From an uncultured Eggerthellaceae bacterium (GTDB lineage: Bacteria; Actinomycetota; Coriobacteriia; Coriobacteriales; Eggerthellaceae): a stretch of 64,000 nt of DNA. This document shows, in pieces, positions 42,449-51,621 of this stretch (positions are counted from its first letter, which is position 1; every line of letters starts with the position of its first letter). The notes beneath the pieces are model-generated. The model did not search any database. It was not told the DNA's origin and saw nothing but the letters and a program-made list of their open reading frames with translations. The position numbers and the translations under genes were made by a program. Location: contig CAUEBO010000003.1 of NCBI GenBank assembly GCA_958454405.1, forward strand, positions 1 to 64,000. The letters are read 5' to 3'.

Positions 42449-44858
42449 GGTCAAGCGGCTCGAAGACGTGGCTGAAGTGCTGGACGGCAGGTGCGGGCCC
42501 GTCCGCGGCGCGCAGCGCATCCTGCGCTCGGGCCCGTACCGCCTGTACGTTGAGACGGGCAGCATCCCGTTCGACGACTTCTCGTTCGAGGGTCCGCATC
42601 TTCTGCTGGGGTCGGTGTGCAACGTCGAGTCGCCGCAGGGGACGCTGCAGGTGACCAAGGCGACGGGCCGATTCTCCGTGACCGATTTGTACCACGTGGT
42701 GGCGTGCGGGAACGAGGACGACACGGAGTACCTGCGGCTCGTGCTCTCCCGCATACCGGCGCGCGATTACGCGGACATGAGCGGGCAGACCGTCCGCCTG
42801 TCACCGGCCAGCCTGCGCAGCATCCACGTTCCTTGGCCCGCCAAGGAGGAGCGCCGCGCGTTCGTGCGGCTCATGGGCGAGCACGAGGAACGGCGCCGCA
42901 CGTGCATCGAGCGCTCGCGCGCGCTGTTCGAGCAGGGGGCTGCGCGCTGTCGGGAAGCGTCGTGGGAGTCGAAGCGCATCGCCGACGTTTGCGTCGTGCA
43001 CGAGGGGCGGCTCCTCGAGTCCGACGGGCGGCGGGGCGAGGGGCGCCTGCCCGTCGTGTGTTCCCAGGGAATCGTCGGGCGCACCGACGAGGCGGGCGCG
43101 GAAGGCCCCTGCCTGGTCCTCGGGCAGGCGGGACAGTACGTGCTGGGATACCGCATGGAGGAGGGCGCGTTCCCCCTTTCGGATTCGCTGGCGCTCACGA
43201 TGAAGGACGGCCCGGCCGTGCCGTTCGAGGCCGTGGTGCTGGGCTTGGCGGCGCAGGGCGTGCGCCCGCGCCTGCGTGTGGTCGATCGGTCGGTGGAGGC
43301 GCTCGCGCTGCCGCTTGCCCAGGTGCCCGGCTTGGAGATAGGCCTGCCGCCCGCGGACGAGGCCGAGGCGTTCCGGCTTGAGGCGCGGGAGCTGCTGGAT
43401 CGCGTGGACGAGCTGGACCGGGAGGCTTCGGAGGCGCAGCGCGCCGCGGAGGATGCGGCGCGCTTGCTCCTCGCCGGCGACGACGGCTTCCTTGAACGGT
43501 TGGCGGATGGCCGTCCGGCCGCGGCGGCAGCCGTCGCGGGCGCCGATCTTGGCGAAGCGCAGGGCTTTTCCTGCCGGGGCGATTCGACGCCGCCCGAAAC
43601 GGCGGTTCAAGAGCAGGTTCGCGCCCTGGTGGCCGACGTCCTCTCCGCGCTCAGGCAGGCAGGCGAAGTCGCCGCGACGTCGTTCGACGCCGCATGGGAG
43701 CTGCTTCCCGCCCTGTTCCTGCGCTCGGTTGACGGGGGCGCGCGGTGGAAGGGCGTTCTGGCCGCATCCGATCCGGCGAAGGCCTGCGACCGGGAACTTG
43801 GGCGGCTGGCCGACGAGGAGCCCGAGCTCGGCTTCCTGGCCCAGCTGACGTCGGCGTCCTCGAGCCTTGGCGCGCCGGCGCGCCTGCGCATGCTGCAGGG
43901 GCTGGACGCGCTGCCCGACGGGCCGCTTGGGGGCGGGCTCGTGCGCTGGGTCGCGCTCGAATGCGCCGTGGAGCCGACGAGCGCAGGCGGACGTCCTTCC
44001 GAGCGGCGGATGGACGCGCCGTGCCCCGACGAGGTGGCTTCGCTTTTGGTCGACGTGGCGCGGGCGTTCCTTCCGGATGCGCGCAGCGCGTTCGACCCCT
44101 GCGCGCGCGAAGGCAGCGTGCTCGCCCGGTTGAGGGAGGGCTGTCCCGGCATCTCCTGCTCGGGGCAGGTCGAACGCTTCTCCGACGCGCTGGCCGCCGC
44201 GTTGGCGGCACGGTGCGAGGGCTGGGCGTTCGACCCGGATGCGCTGCGCGTGGGCGACGCCTTGCGCGAAGACGCGTTCGTTGGGGCGCGCGCCGACGTG
44301 GTTGCGTCCATCCTGCCGCCGAACCAGGGCGAGTGGACGGACGCGCGGCCCGATGCGCATGACGCGCGTTGGGCGTTCGGCGTGCCTCCGCGCAACAAGG
44401 CGAACCTAGCCTGGCTGCAGCACGCCCATGCGCACCGGGCGCCGGGAGGCTATGCGGTGCTGGCGGCAGCCGATGCCCTGCTGCACGAGAAGCGGGGCTG
44501 CGAGCCCACGGTGCGCGCCGCGCTCATCGCGTCGGGATGCGTGCGGGCCGTGATCGCGCTTCCGGGCGGCTTGTTCGACGATGATCGGCCGCCGCTGTCG
44601 ATCATCGTGCTGGGCGATCCGCGCGAGGGCGATTGCGAGACGCTGTTCGTCAACGCGCTCGAGTGCGGGACCCCGCGCGTTTCGGATGCTTGGCCGCCCC
44701 GTCGCATGGTGGACGCCAAGGCGGCAAAGCGCATCGTCGACGTCGTTGCAACGTGGGCGCGGACGGGCGCGTGCGATCCCGTTCCCGGATTCGCGCGGGC
44801 GGCGCGCAAAAGCGAGGTCGAGCAGCTGGGCGACCTCACGCCGTGGTCGTTCGCCTGA
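42438..44858 (+). CDS. fused type I restriction-modification S-M-like protein with degenerate catalytic motifs
   Basis: An 806-residue protein. Residues about 1-350 look like HsdS: two target-recognition-like domains, each followed by a helical spacer (LRSIHVPWPAKEERRAFVRLMGEHEERRR; VDELDREASEAQRAAEDAA). Residues about 390-806 look like HsdM: a helical N-terminal part, CPDEVASLLVDVARAF, motif I as FDPCAREGS instead of DPxCGSGG, motif IV as ILPPNQ instead of NPPF, then GVPPRNKANLAWLQH, GGYAVLAAAD and CVRAVIALPGGLF. Loss of the glycine-rich loop and of the NPPF asparagine suggests it cannot methylate DNA. No HsdR is nearby. It starts inside the end of the membrane LuxR gene. A DNA-binding regulator is inferred. 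Confidence 0.72.
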   Translation: MACEVKRLEDVAEVLDGRCGPVRGAQRILRSGPYRLYVETGSIPFDDFSFEGPHLLLGSVCNVESPQGTLQVTKATGRFSVTDLYHVVACGNEDDTEYLRLVLSRIPARDYADMSGQTVRLSPASLRSIHVPWPAKEERRAFVRLMGEHEERRRTCIERSRALFEQGAARCREASWESKRIADVCVVHEGRLLESDGRRGEGRLPVVCSQGIVGRTDEAGAEGPCLVLGQAGQYVLGYRMEEGAFPLSDSLALTMKDGPAVPFEAVVLGLAAQGVRPRLRVVDRSVEALALPLAQVPGLEIGLPPADEAEAFRLEARELLDRVDELDREASEAQRAAEDAARLLLAGDDGFLERLADGRPAAAAAVAGADLGEAQGFSCRGDSTPPETAVQEQVRALVADVLSALRQAGEVAATSFDAAWELLPALFLRSVDGGARWKGVLAASDPAKACDRELGRLADEEPELGFLAQLTSASSSLGAPARLRMLQGLDALPDGPLGGGLVRWVALECAVEPTSAGGRPSERRMDAPCPDEVASLLVDVARAFLPDARSAFDPCAREGSVLARLREGCPGISCSGQVERFSDALAAALAARCEGWAFDPDALRVGDALREDAFVGARADVVASILPPNQGEWTDARPDAHDARWAFGVPPRNKANLAWLQHAHAHRAPGGYAVLAAADALLHEKRGCEPTVRAALIASGCVRAVIALPGGLFDDDRPPLSIIVLGDPREGDCETLFVNALECGTPRVSDAWPPRRMVDAKAAKRIVDVVATWARTGACDPVPGFARAARKSEVEQLGDLTPWSFA

Positions 44859-44957
44859 GGCGCTTCGCGCCTGCGGGCCGCATTGCGGGGGCGCGCGTCC
44901 GACCGAGGCGGCGCCCCATCCGCCCGCGCCAGCGCGCGTTCGATCGAGGGCATGAGA

Positions 44958-44993
44958 AAGCCACCCGGCGGGGAAGGGGATGCCGGGTGGCTT
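44958..44993 (+). terminator. terminator after the S-M fusion gene
   Basis: AAGCCACCCGGC (44958-44969) pairs with 44982-44993, a perfect 12-bp stem between convergent genes. The remaining gap (44859-45120) has nothing else. Confidence 0.7.
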
Positions 44994-45120
44994 CCTGCAG
45001 ATCGGAACGCGGCTGCGAACAGCCTGGGGGCGCGTTCCGCGAGTTTGAGCAGATGCCCTGCGAATCGGATGGGCGACGTTTTGCCGCCCATCCTGTCATG
45101 CGGGGCGGGCCCGTGCGCCG

Positions 45121-46968
45121 CTACAGCTTGGAGGGCGTCACCGTGTTGATGCGGTCGGCTTCGGGCATGTTGCCGCTGGGGATCTCAAGGTCGGCGATCT
45201 CCTTGTCGGCGTCTCCGCCCGCGGCGTTGATGCCGGCGATGCGCCCGAAGGTCAGGCAGCGGCCGTGGTTCGTGCCGGGGCAGATGGTGGGGTAGTCGTT
45301 GGAGAAGTACTCGCCGCCCGCGGCGCCGCACACGTACAGGCCCTCGATGGGGTTGTTCTCCTCGTCCAGCACGTGGCAGGCCGTGTCCTGGCGCAGGCCG
45401 CCCGATGCGGCGAGCAACGTGGACACCAGCTGGCCGGCGAAGAACGGCGGCGTGTCGATGGGCCACAGGATCTCCGGGCGCTTGCCGAAGTCGTCGTCGT
45501 TGCCCTTGGCGGCAAGCTCGTTGTAGCGCTCGACCGTGGCCTTCAGGCCCGCGGCGTCGATGCCGGCCTTCTCGGCCAGCTCGTCCAGCGTGTCGGCTTG
45601 GAACAGCAGGCCCTGGTCGATCTTGGCCTGGCGCAGCCTCAGCTCCACGTCCATGTCGAACGGCACGCCGTAGCGGCGGTACTGCTGGTCGGACGAGATG
45701 CCGCCCGAGATGCCGTCGTTGCACGACTGCGCGAACTTCTCCAGCGAGTTGGCGTCGTAGATGGTGAAGGCCTTGCCCTCGGGCTGGTAGGACTTCACGC
45801 ACGACTTCGACTGCGTGTTCACGTCCTCGTTCATGAAGCGCTCGCCGTTCATGTTCACGTGCAGGAAGTTGTAGCTCTGCGCGCCGGATTCCAGGTGGAT
45901 GGTGGCGCAATGGGGTTCGGACTCCTGCATGGCGCCACCCACCCACAGGGCCTGCTTGTGCAAATCGCCCGTGGAGATGCCGAACGGGATGTACAGGCGG
46001 CTGTCGGCGTGCCAGGTGAACGGCTGGTAGCGCGAGCGCATCTCGTCGTCGTCAAGGTAGTCGCCCGAGGCGATGATGACCGACTTCGCGTTGATCTGCG
46101 TGTAGTTGCCCTCCTCGCCCACGATGGCGCCCGTCACGGGGCCGCTGCCGTCGCGCACCAGGCGCACGCACGGCGTGCTGTAGCGGTACTCCACGCCCAG
46201 CTTCTCGCCCTCGGCGATGACGGCGGGGATGAGCACGGCCATGCCCAGGCCGGTGGACACGCCGTCAAGGTAGACGAAGTCGGTCGAGTCGTCGTAGAAG
46301 AAGTGCGTGATGGGCTCCTCGGTGTAGTCGGGGCCCTTGTAGAAGCCCGCCCACAGCGTGGGATGCAGGCCCGAATCGGCCACGAGGTCCACGAGCCAGT
46401 CCATGCAGGCGCCGGACTTGCGCGCGAACTGCCACATGAGCGGTTCCTTCACGCGGCCGGTCGCCCATTCGATGAGGCGGCGGACGACGTGCGCGTAATC
46501 GGCTTCTTCGAACCAGCCCTCGCCCGCGTACTGCTTGACGATCTTGGATCCGTAGGCCGTGATATGGCCGCCGCGTCCAGACCAGGTGTCCTGCTTGTCG
46601 ATGCACAGCGTCTTGGCCCCGTGCTCGGCCGCCGTGACCGATGCGATGGCGCCCGCGAAGCCGCTGCCCACCACGAGCACGTCCACGTCTTCGGTGCCCT
46701 TGATCTGATCGGACGCGATGTCCTCCGGGGGCGTTGCGAACGTCCAATCCACGGCCGCGTTCGCGCCCAGCGGGTTGCCGGCGAGCGATGCGGGATCAGC
46801 GGTCGCGCCTCCCGACGCGCCCGCCCCGGAGCCTTCGCCCGCCTGGCCGGAGGGCGCGCATCCTGCAAGGCCCGCTCCTGCCACGCCCAGGCCCGCAAGG
46901 CCCGCGCCGACGAGGAACTGGCGGCGGGACACGCCCTGGTTCGAGGCCTGCTCTTGGTTCTTCTTCAT
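45121..46968 (-). CDS. Tat-exported lipoprotein flavoprotein 4 (fumarate-reductase-like)
   Basis: A 615-residue FAD_binding_2 protein, the longest of the four. SRRQFLVG is the Tat motif and the lipobox cysteine is C37 (LAGC). VLVVGSGFAGAIAS (about 97-110) binds FAD, with WSGRGGHI downstream. The C-terminal region has GAAGGEYFSNDYPTICPGTNHG, unlike the YGDSYD-type end of the others, so it may be a different substrate subgroup. GGGAGGAAGGGAGATCC precedes the ATG. Divergent from LuxR regulator 4, with a palindrome in between. Confidence 0.88.
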   Translation of the reverse strand: MKKNQEQASNQGVSRRQFLVGAGLAGLGVAGAGLAGCAPSGQAGEGSGAGASGGATADPASLAGNPLGANAAVDWTFATPPEDIASDQIKGTEDVDVLVVGSGFAGAIASVTAAEHGAKTLCIDKQDTWSGRGGHITAYGSKIVKQYAGEGWFEEADYAHVVRRLIEWATGRVKEPLMWQFARKSGACMDWLVDLVADSGLHPTLWAGFYKGPDYTEEPITHFFYDDSTDFVYLDGVSTGLGMAVLIPAVIAEGEKLGVEYRYSTPCVRLVRDGSGPVTGAIVGEEGNYTQINAKSVIIASGDYLDDDEMRSRYQPFTWHADSRLYIPFGISTGDLHKQALWVGGAMQESEPHCATIHLESGAQSYNFLHVNMNGERFMNEDVNTQSKSCVKSYQPEGKAFTIYDANSLEKFAQSCNDGISGGISSDQQYRRYGVPFDMDVELRLRQAKIDQGLLFQADTLDELAEKAGIDAAGLKATVERYNELAAKGNDDDFGKRPEILWPIDTPPFFAGQLVSTLLAASGGLRQDTACHVLDEENNPIEGLYVCGAAGGEYFSNDYPTICPGTNHGRCLTFGRIAGINAAGGDADKEIADLEIPSGNMPEADRINTVTPSKL

Positions 46969-47118
46969 GATGGATCTCCCTTCCTCCCTGTGAAAGGCCG
47001 CTTCCGGCGGCCGTGCGCAGATCCCTTCTCCGCATGCGGAGCCTGCGCTTCGAGCACGACCTTACGCGCCGCCGGGCGGCCATGCCATCCCCCTTGCGCG
47101 GTAACTTTGCTGGTGGGG

Positions 47119-47145
47119 GCGTCTACCCCCGGGAGGGGTAGACGC
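47119..47145. promoter_or_regulatory. palindromic operator between flavoprotein 4 and LuxR regulator 4
   Basis: Perfect 11-bp inverted repeat GCGTCTACCCC-CGGGA-GGGGTAGACGC. The half site TACCCC resembles the NarL-type heptamer TACYYMT, which suits the LuxR/NarL-family helix-turn-helix of the adjacent regulator. It lies about 50 bp from the regulator start. Confidence 0.65.
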
Positions 47146-47197
47146 GACGGCTTGTGGTACCATGGTTGACGTTCCAGCATATGCTTGGGGAGGGACT

Positions 47198-48775
47198 ATG
47201 GGGAGCATGCAAGGCGAGGGCGGCAAGCGGGGCGGCTCGTGGATTCCATCGGCGGTTTCGGGGCAAGCGCAGCCCGGCCGGGCTTTGACGGGCTGGCAGG
47301 AGCGGCGCGCCATGCTGGCGTCGTTCGTGCGCGAGATGAGGGCCCATCCCCGGCTCTCGATAGGTTTCGGCCTGTTCTGGACCTGGGTGTGGCTCGTCTT
47401 CCAAACCACCTTCTTCAATCCGTCGTTCCCCTCGTCGGGCGACGTCCCGCTTCCCGGATGGACCGTGCCGCTTTCGGCGTACGCGCTCACGTTCCTGCTG
47501 CTGGGCTTCGCGCTGAAGTGGCGGGGCATCGTGCCGCAGGGCCGCCGGGTCCGCACCGCCGTTCCCGCGTCCATGTCGTTCGGGGTGGGGCTGTGCGGGA
47601 TGCTCACGTTCTCGCCTTTGACGGTGCCCGCCGTCAATGCGGCCACCTTGTGCGTCGGGGGCCTGCTGATGGGGGCGGGCACGTCGTGCTTGCATATGGA
47701 GTGGGGGCGCGTGCTGGGCGATCTGGGACCGCGCACCACCATCTTCCACGGCGTGGTGGGCACCGTGGTTGCGGCGCTGCTCACCGTGGGCCTGACGCTG
47801 CTTCCCGAAGCGGCGGTGTGGGCCGTGGCCTTCATCGTGCCGCCGGCCTGCATGAGGCTGCTCGTCCGCGACGTGCCCGCCACGCCCGCCATGCTCGCGC
47901 ACGGGCGGGACGCGCAGCTCCATGTGCCGCGCCGGTTCCTGGCGACCTCGTTCGTGCAGGGGCTTTCGTTCGGCATCGTGCAGGCCATCCTGCTGCTCGG
48001 CAGCCATGAGGAGCCGGTGACGGCGTTGACCGCCGTGAGCTTCGCGCTGTCGGCCGTGGCGCTGTTCACCTGCGCGCTGTTCTTCCGCATGGACTTCAAC
48101 CAGCTCATCTACCAAGTGGGCTTCCTCATCATGGCCTTGGGCTACCTGCTTTTGGCGCTTGCGGGCCCCGATGCGTTCGGCGGGCTGTTCATCCACACGC
48201 TGGGGTACCGGTTCGTCGATATCATGATGTGGGCCCTGTGCGCGTTCCTCATCAGCCAGCGCGGGCTGCCGGCGAACTGGGTGTTCGCCATCACCACGTG
48301 CTTCCTGCTGCTGGGCCAGGTGGTGGGCGCCCTGGTGGGCAGCGAGGTGGCCGGCATGTTCTCGTTGGCGGGCGACGTGGGCGGCGGCCTGGTCACCATC
48401 ATGGTGTTCGTGCTGCTGGCGGTGTCGCTCGTGCTGAGCGACCGCAAGAACCTGCAGACGGGATGGGGCATGGTCCGTCCAGGAGACATCGACGAGCTTC
48501 CCGGCAGCTTCGACCGGGGCTGCGAGCTCGTGTGCCGCCGCTTCGATCTGACCGCGCGCGAGCAGGAGGTGTTCACGCTGATCGCCCAAGGAGAGAGCCG
48601 CGCCGGCATCTGCGAGGCGCTGACGCTTTCCAAAGAGACGGTGAAAACGCACGTCCGCAACATCTACCGCAAGATGGACATCCATTCGCAGCAGGACGCG
48701 CTCGCCGTGGTGGTGGCCGAGCAGCGGGCGCTCGGCATGGAGGAGGAGGGCGAGCTCGAGGAGCTGCGGATCTGA
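47198..48775 (+). CDS. LuxR-type transcriptional regulator with polytopic membrane domain (4)
   Basis: A 525-residue protein: a 55-residue hydrophilic N-terminus, about 12 helices starting RLSIGFGLFWTWVWLVF, and a C-terminal LuxR helix-turn-helix (LTAREQEVFTLIAQGESRAGICEALTL, ETVKTHVRNIYRKMDI). The ATG at 47198 has GGGGAGGG just upstream; an in-frame ATG at 47162 lacks a site. Divergent from flavoprotein 4. Confidence 0.86.
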   Translation: MGSMQGEGGKRGGSWIPSAVSGQAQPGRALTGWQERRAMLASFVREMRAHPRLSIGFGLFWTWVWLVFQTTFFNPSFPSSGDVPLPGWTVPLSAYALTFLLLGFALKWRGIVPQGRRVRTAVPASMSFGVGLCGMLTFSPLTVPAVNAATLCVGGLLMGAGTSCLHMEWGRVLGDLGPRTTIFHGVVGTVVAALLTVGLTLLPEAAVWAVAFIVPPACMRLLVRDVPATPAMLAHGRDAQLHVPRRFLATSFVQGLSFGIVQAILLLGSHEEPVTALTAVSFALSAVALFTCALFFRMDFNQLIYQVGFLIMALGYLLLALAGPDAFGGLFIHTLGYRFVDIMMWALCAFLISQRGLPANWVFAITTCFLLLGQVVGALVGSEVAGMFSLAGDVGGGLVTIMVFVLLAVSLVLSDRKNLQTGWGMVRPGDIDELPGSFDRGCELVCRRFDLTAREQEVFTLIAQGESRAGICEALTLSKETVKTHVRNIYRKMDIHSQQDALAVVVAEQRALGMEEEGELEELRI

Positions 48776-49037
48776 GCGCTCCGGCATGCGCGGTTCGGCG
48801 GACAGCGAAGCGCCGGGGGCGCGCCGGCATGCAGGCGTCGCGCGGCGCTTCGCGGCCTGCGTAACTCAGAGTTTCCCCTGCCGAAAACAGTTCGAAACAT
48901 TCCGCGATTAGTTTGGTGAGAGCAAGTTGACGACGCGGCTTCCCAGGCGAGCGTGCTATCGTATGCGATGACTGTTACGCGTGGAGGCGCAGAAGGGGGA
49001 GGCACCCTTGAAAGCGACGAGTAAGGAGCACACACCC

Positions 49038-51128
49038 ATGGCGCAAGTTTCGGAGATCTACGGCTCGATGGTGTTCAACGAGCACACGATGCAGGAGCGC
49101 CTGCCTTCTGCGACGTACAAGAGCTTGCTCAAGACCATCAACGAAGGCAAGCCGCTCGACATCGAAGTGGCGAACGTCGTCGCGCATGCCATGAAGGAAT
49201 GGGCCATCGAGAAGGGCGCGACCCACTTCACGCACTGGTTCCAGCCGCTCTCCGGCGTCACGTCCGAGAAGCACGACGGCTTCCTCGATCCCACCGGCGA
49301 CGGCCGCGCCATCATGAGCTTCTCGGGCAAGGAGCTCATCCAGGGCGAGCCCGACGCGTCCAGCTTCCCCTCCGGCGGCCTGCGCGCCACGTTCGAGGCC
49401 CGCGGCTACACGGCATGGGACCCCACCTCCTACGCGTTCATCAAAGACGAGGTGCTGTGCATCCCCACGGCGTTCTGCAGCTACACGGGCGAGGCGCTTG
49501 ACAAGAAGACGCCGCTCTTGCGCTCCATGAGCGCCATCGACGTGCAGGCGAACCGCGTGCTCGAGCTGTTCGGCGAGCCGCACCAGCGCGTCGTGACCAC
49601 GGTGGGCTCCGAACAGGAGTTCTTCCTCATCCCGGAGAAGGAGTACGAGCGCCGTGAAGACCTGGTGCTCACCGGGCGCACGCTGTTCGGCTACGCGCCG
49701 TGCAAGGGCCAGGAGCTCGAGGAGCATTACTTCGGCGCCATCCGTCCCACGGTCAACGAGTTCATGAAGGAGCTCGACGACGAGCTGTGGGCGCTCGGCG
49801 TGCCCGCCCGCACCAAGCACAACGAGGTGGCCCCGGCCCAGCACGAGTTGGCCCCCATCTTCGCGAACGCCAACCGCGCCATCGACGAGAACCTGCTCAC
49901 GATGGAAAAGATGCAGCTTCTGGCCTCGCACTACGGCCTGGTGTGCCTGCTGCACGAGAAGCCGTTCGAGGGCATCAACGGGTCGGGCAAGCACAACAAC
50001 TGGTCCATTTCGGCCGGCAAGAAGAACCTGCTCGATCCGGGCGACAACCCGATGGACAACCTGCGCTTCCTCGTGTTCCTGACCGCCGTCATCCAGGCTG
50101 TCGACGACTACCAGGAGCTTTTGCGCATGTCCGTGGCCTCGGCCGGCAACGATCACCGCTTGGGCGCGAACGAGGCGCCGCCCGCCATCATCTCCATCTT
50201 CCTGGGAGATGAGCTGGGCGCCATCGTGGACGCGCTGGTCAGCGACAGCGACTACACGAGCGCGGAGCGCGTGGCCATGGACCTGGGCGTGGCCGTGCTG
50301 CCGAACTTCCTCAAGGACAACACGGACCGCAACCGCACGAGCCCCTTCGCGTTCACGGGCAACAAGTTCGAGTTCCGCATGCCCGGATCGCATGTGAACC
50401 TGTCGGATGCGAACATGATCCTCAACACGGCCGTGGCGAAGAGCCTGAAGGGCTTCGCCGACGCCATGGAGGGCCTGTCGGGCGAGGCGTTCGAGGCGGC
50501 GGCCATCGCGTACCTGAAGAAGACGCTTGCCGAGCACCAGCGCATCGTCTTCAACGGCAACGGCTACGCGGACGAGTGGCCGATCGAGGCCGCCCGCCGC
50601 GGCTTGGCGAACAACAAGACCACGGCCGACGCGCTGCCCTGCGTGATCGAGCGGAAGAGCATCGACCTGTTCGAGGAGTTCGGCGTCCTTTCCGAAACCG
50701 AGGTTCGCAGCCGCTACGAGGTGAAGCTTGAGAAGTACAACAAGCTCATCAACATCGAGGCCCGCGTGATGAAGCGCATGGGCCGGCGCACCTACCTGCC
50801 CGCCATCAACCGCTATGCGTCCGAGGTCGCCTCGAGCGTGGCGGCCTTCAAGCAGGCGGCCGTCGGCGCCGAGACGAGCTCGCAGGAAGAGCTGCTCCAG
50901 AACCTGCTGGCCGGCATCAAGGAGATCACCGTGCAGCTGAAGGCGCTCGACGACGCGTGCGCCAAGGCCGACGAGTTCGAGGACGAGCAGGCCCGGGCCG
51001 ACTTCAACGCGCACGAGCTCATTCCCATCATGGACAGCCTGCGCGCGGCCGTGGACGCCATGGAGATCATCACCGACCGCAACCACTGGCCGGTGCCCTC
51101 GTACAACAACATGCTGTTCTACGTGTAG
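49038..51128 (+). CDS. glnA: type III glutamine synthetase
   Basis: A 696-residue GSIII enzyme (ATP-dependent amidation of glutamate), much longer than the roughly 450-residue GSI. THFTHWFQPLSG, GSEQEFFLIP, NEVAPAQHELAPIF, EKPFEGINGSGKHNNWS and NDHRLGANEAPPAIIS are the family's metal-, ammonium- and nucleotide-binding segments. The C-terminal 150 residues are the helical extension of GSIII. AAGGAG precedes the ATG at 49038. A TTGACG at 48927 may belong to its promoter, but no matching -10 is clear. Two hairpins follow the stop. Confidence 0.95.
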   Translation: MAQVSEIYGSMVFNEHTMQERLPSATYKSLLKTINEGKPLDIEVANVVAHAMKEWAIEKGATHFTHWFQPLSGVTSEKHDGFLDPTGDGRAIMSFSGKELIQGEPDASSFPSGGLRATFEARGYTAWDPTSYAFIKDEVLCIPTAFCSYTGEALDKKTPLLRSMSAIDVQANRVLELFGEPHQRVVTTVGSEQEFFLIPEKEYERREDLVLTGRTLFGYAPCKGQELEEHYFGAIRPTVNEFMKELDDELWALGVPARTKHNEVAPAQHELAPIFANANRAIDENLLTMEKMQLLASHYGLVCLLHEKPFEGINGSGKHNNWSISAGKKNLLDPGDNPMDNLRFLVFLTAVIQAVDDYQELLRMSVASAGNDHRLGANEAPPAIISIFLGDELGAIVDALVSDSDYTSAERVAMDLGVAVLPNFLKDNTDRNRTSPFAFTGNKFEFRMPGSHVNLSDANMILNTAVAKSLKGFADAMEGLSGEAFEAAAIAYLKKTLAEHQRIVFNGNGYADEWPIEAARRGLANNKTTADALPCVIERKSIDLFEEFGVLSETEVRSRYEVKLEKYNKLINIEARVMKRMGRRTYLPAINRYASEVASSVAAFKQAAVGAETSSQEELLQNLLAGIKEITVQLKALDDACAKADEFEDEQARADFNAHELIPIMDSLRAAVDAMEIITDRNHWPVPSYNNMLFYV

Positions 51129-51138
51129 AACGTGGGGC

Positions 51139-51254
51139 TTCCGGCGGCCGCGAGCCGCCGGAACCGCTCGACGCCGCGACGGGCCGCATCGCCCGGTCGC
51201 ACGGTGCGGAGAAGACGCGCCCCGGAGCTTCCCTTGGACTGCTCCGGGGCGCGT
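51139..51254 (+). terminator. tandem hairpin terminators of the glutamine synthetase gene
   Basis: Stem 1: TTCCGGCGGC (51139-51148) with 51154-51163. Stem 2: 14 bp, 51215-51228 with 51241-51254. Neither has a strong T tract. Confidence 0.65.
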
Positions 51255-51301
51255 TGCGCGTTGGATCCCAAGGCGGCGGGACGGCGCAGCCTGGCGAGAA
51301 G

Positions 51302-51458
51302 CCGGAAGTGGACAAAACCGCCTTCGAATGTGCAGTTTCCGAGGCCGATTCGGGCTCTTTACGCATCGCAGCTGCGCATAATACCTGATCGCAGAGTTTT
51401 CGCGCTCGGCTATGCAGCCTGCGAGTGCACATTCGAAGGCGGTTTTGTCCACTTCTGG
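51302..51458 (-). repeat. palindromic intergenic repeat, copy C (variant arms)
   Basis: A 157-bp element with arms of about 33 bp (51302-51334 region and 51426-51458). The outer arm reads ACAAAACCGCCTTCGAA on both sides instead of the GAAAACGCGGTCGAA of copies A, B and D, so both sides have changed together. The interior, read on the minus strand (GCCGAGCGCGAAAA, CCCGAATCGGCC), matches copy D. The remainder of the 493-bp gap (51129-51621) holds only the terminators. Confidence 0.82.
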
Positions 51459-51621
51459 CAAAACGCTTGAATCGAAAAGCCCCCCACGCTCGTCGGCGCC
51501 CGGTTCGCCGGGGAGTCTATGGAAGTGCTGGATTCTCCAGCCGGCCGGGCGCGCGTTTGCTAGCATACAGGCGAACGTACAGGCGAAGCCGCGCGATCGG
51601 AGCGCGGGAACGGAGCACCTC

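Noticed and set aside
42438..44858. Functional type I restriction-modification system
   Set aside because: No HsdR is present and the methyltransferase motifs I and IV are altered, so defence by restriction is unlikely from this locus.
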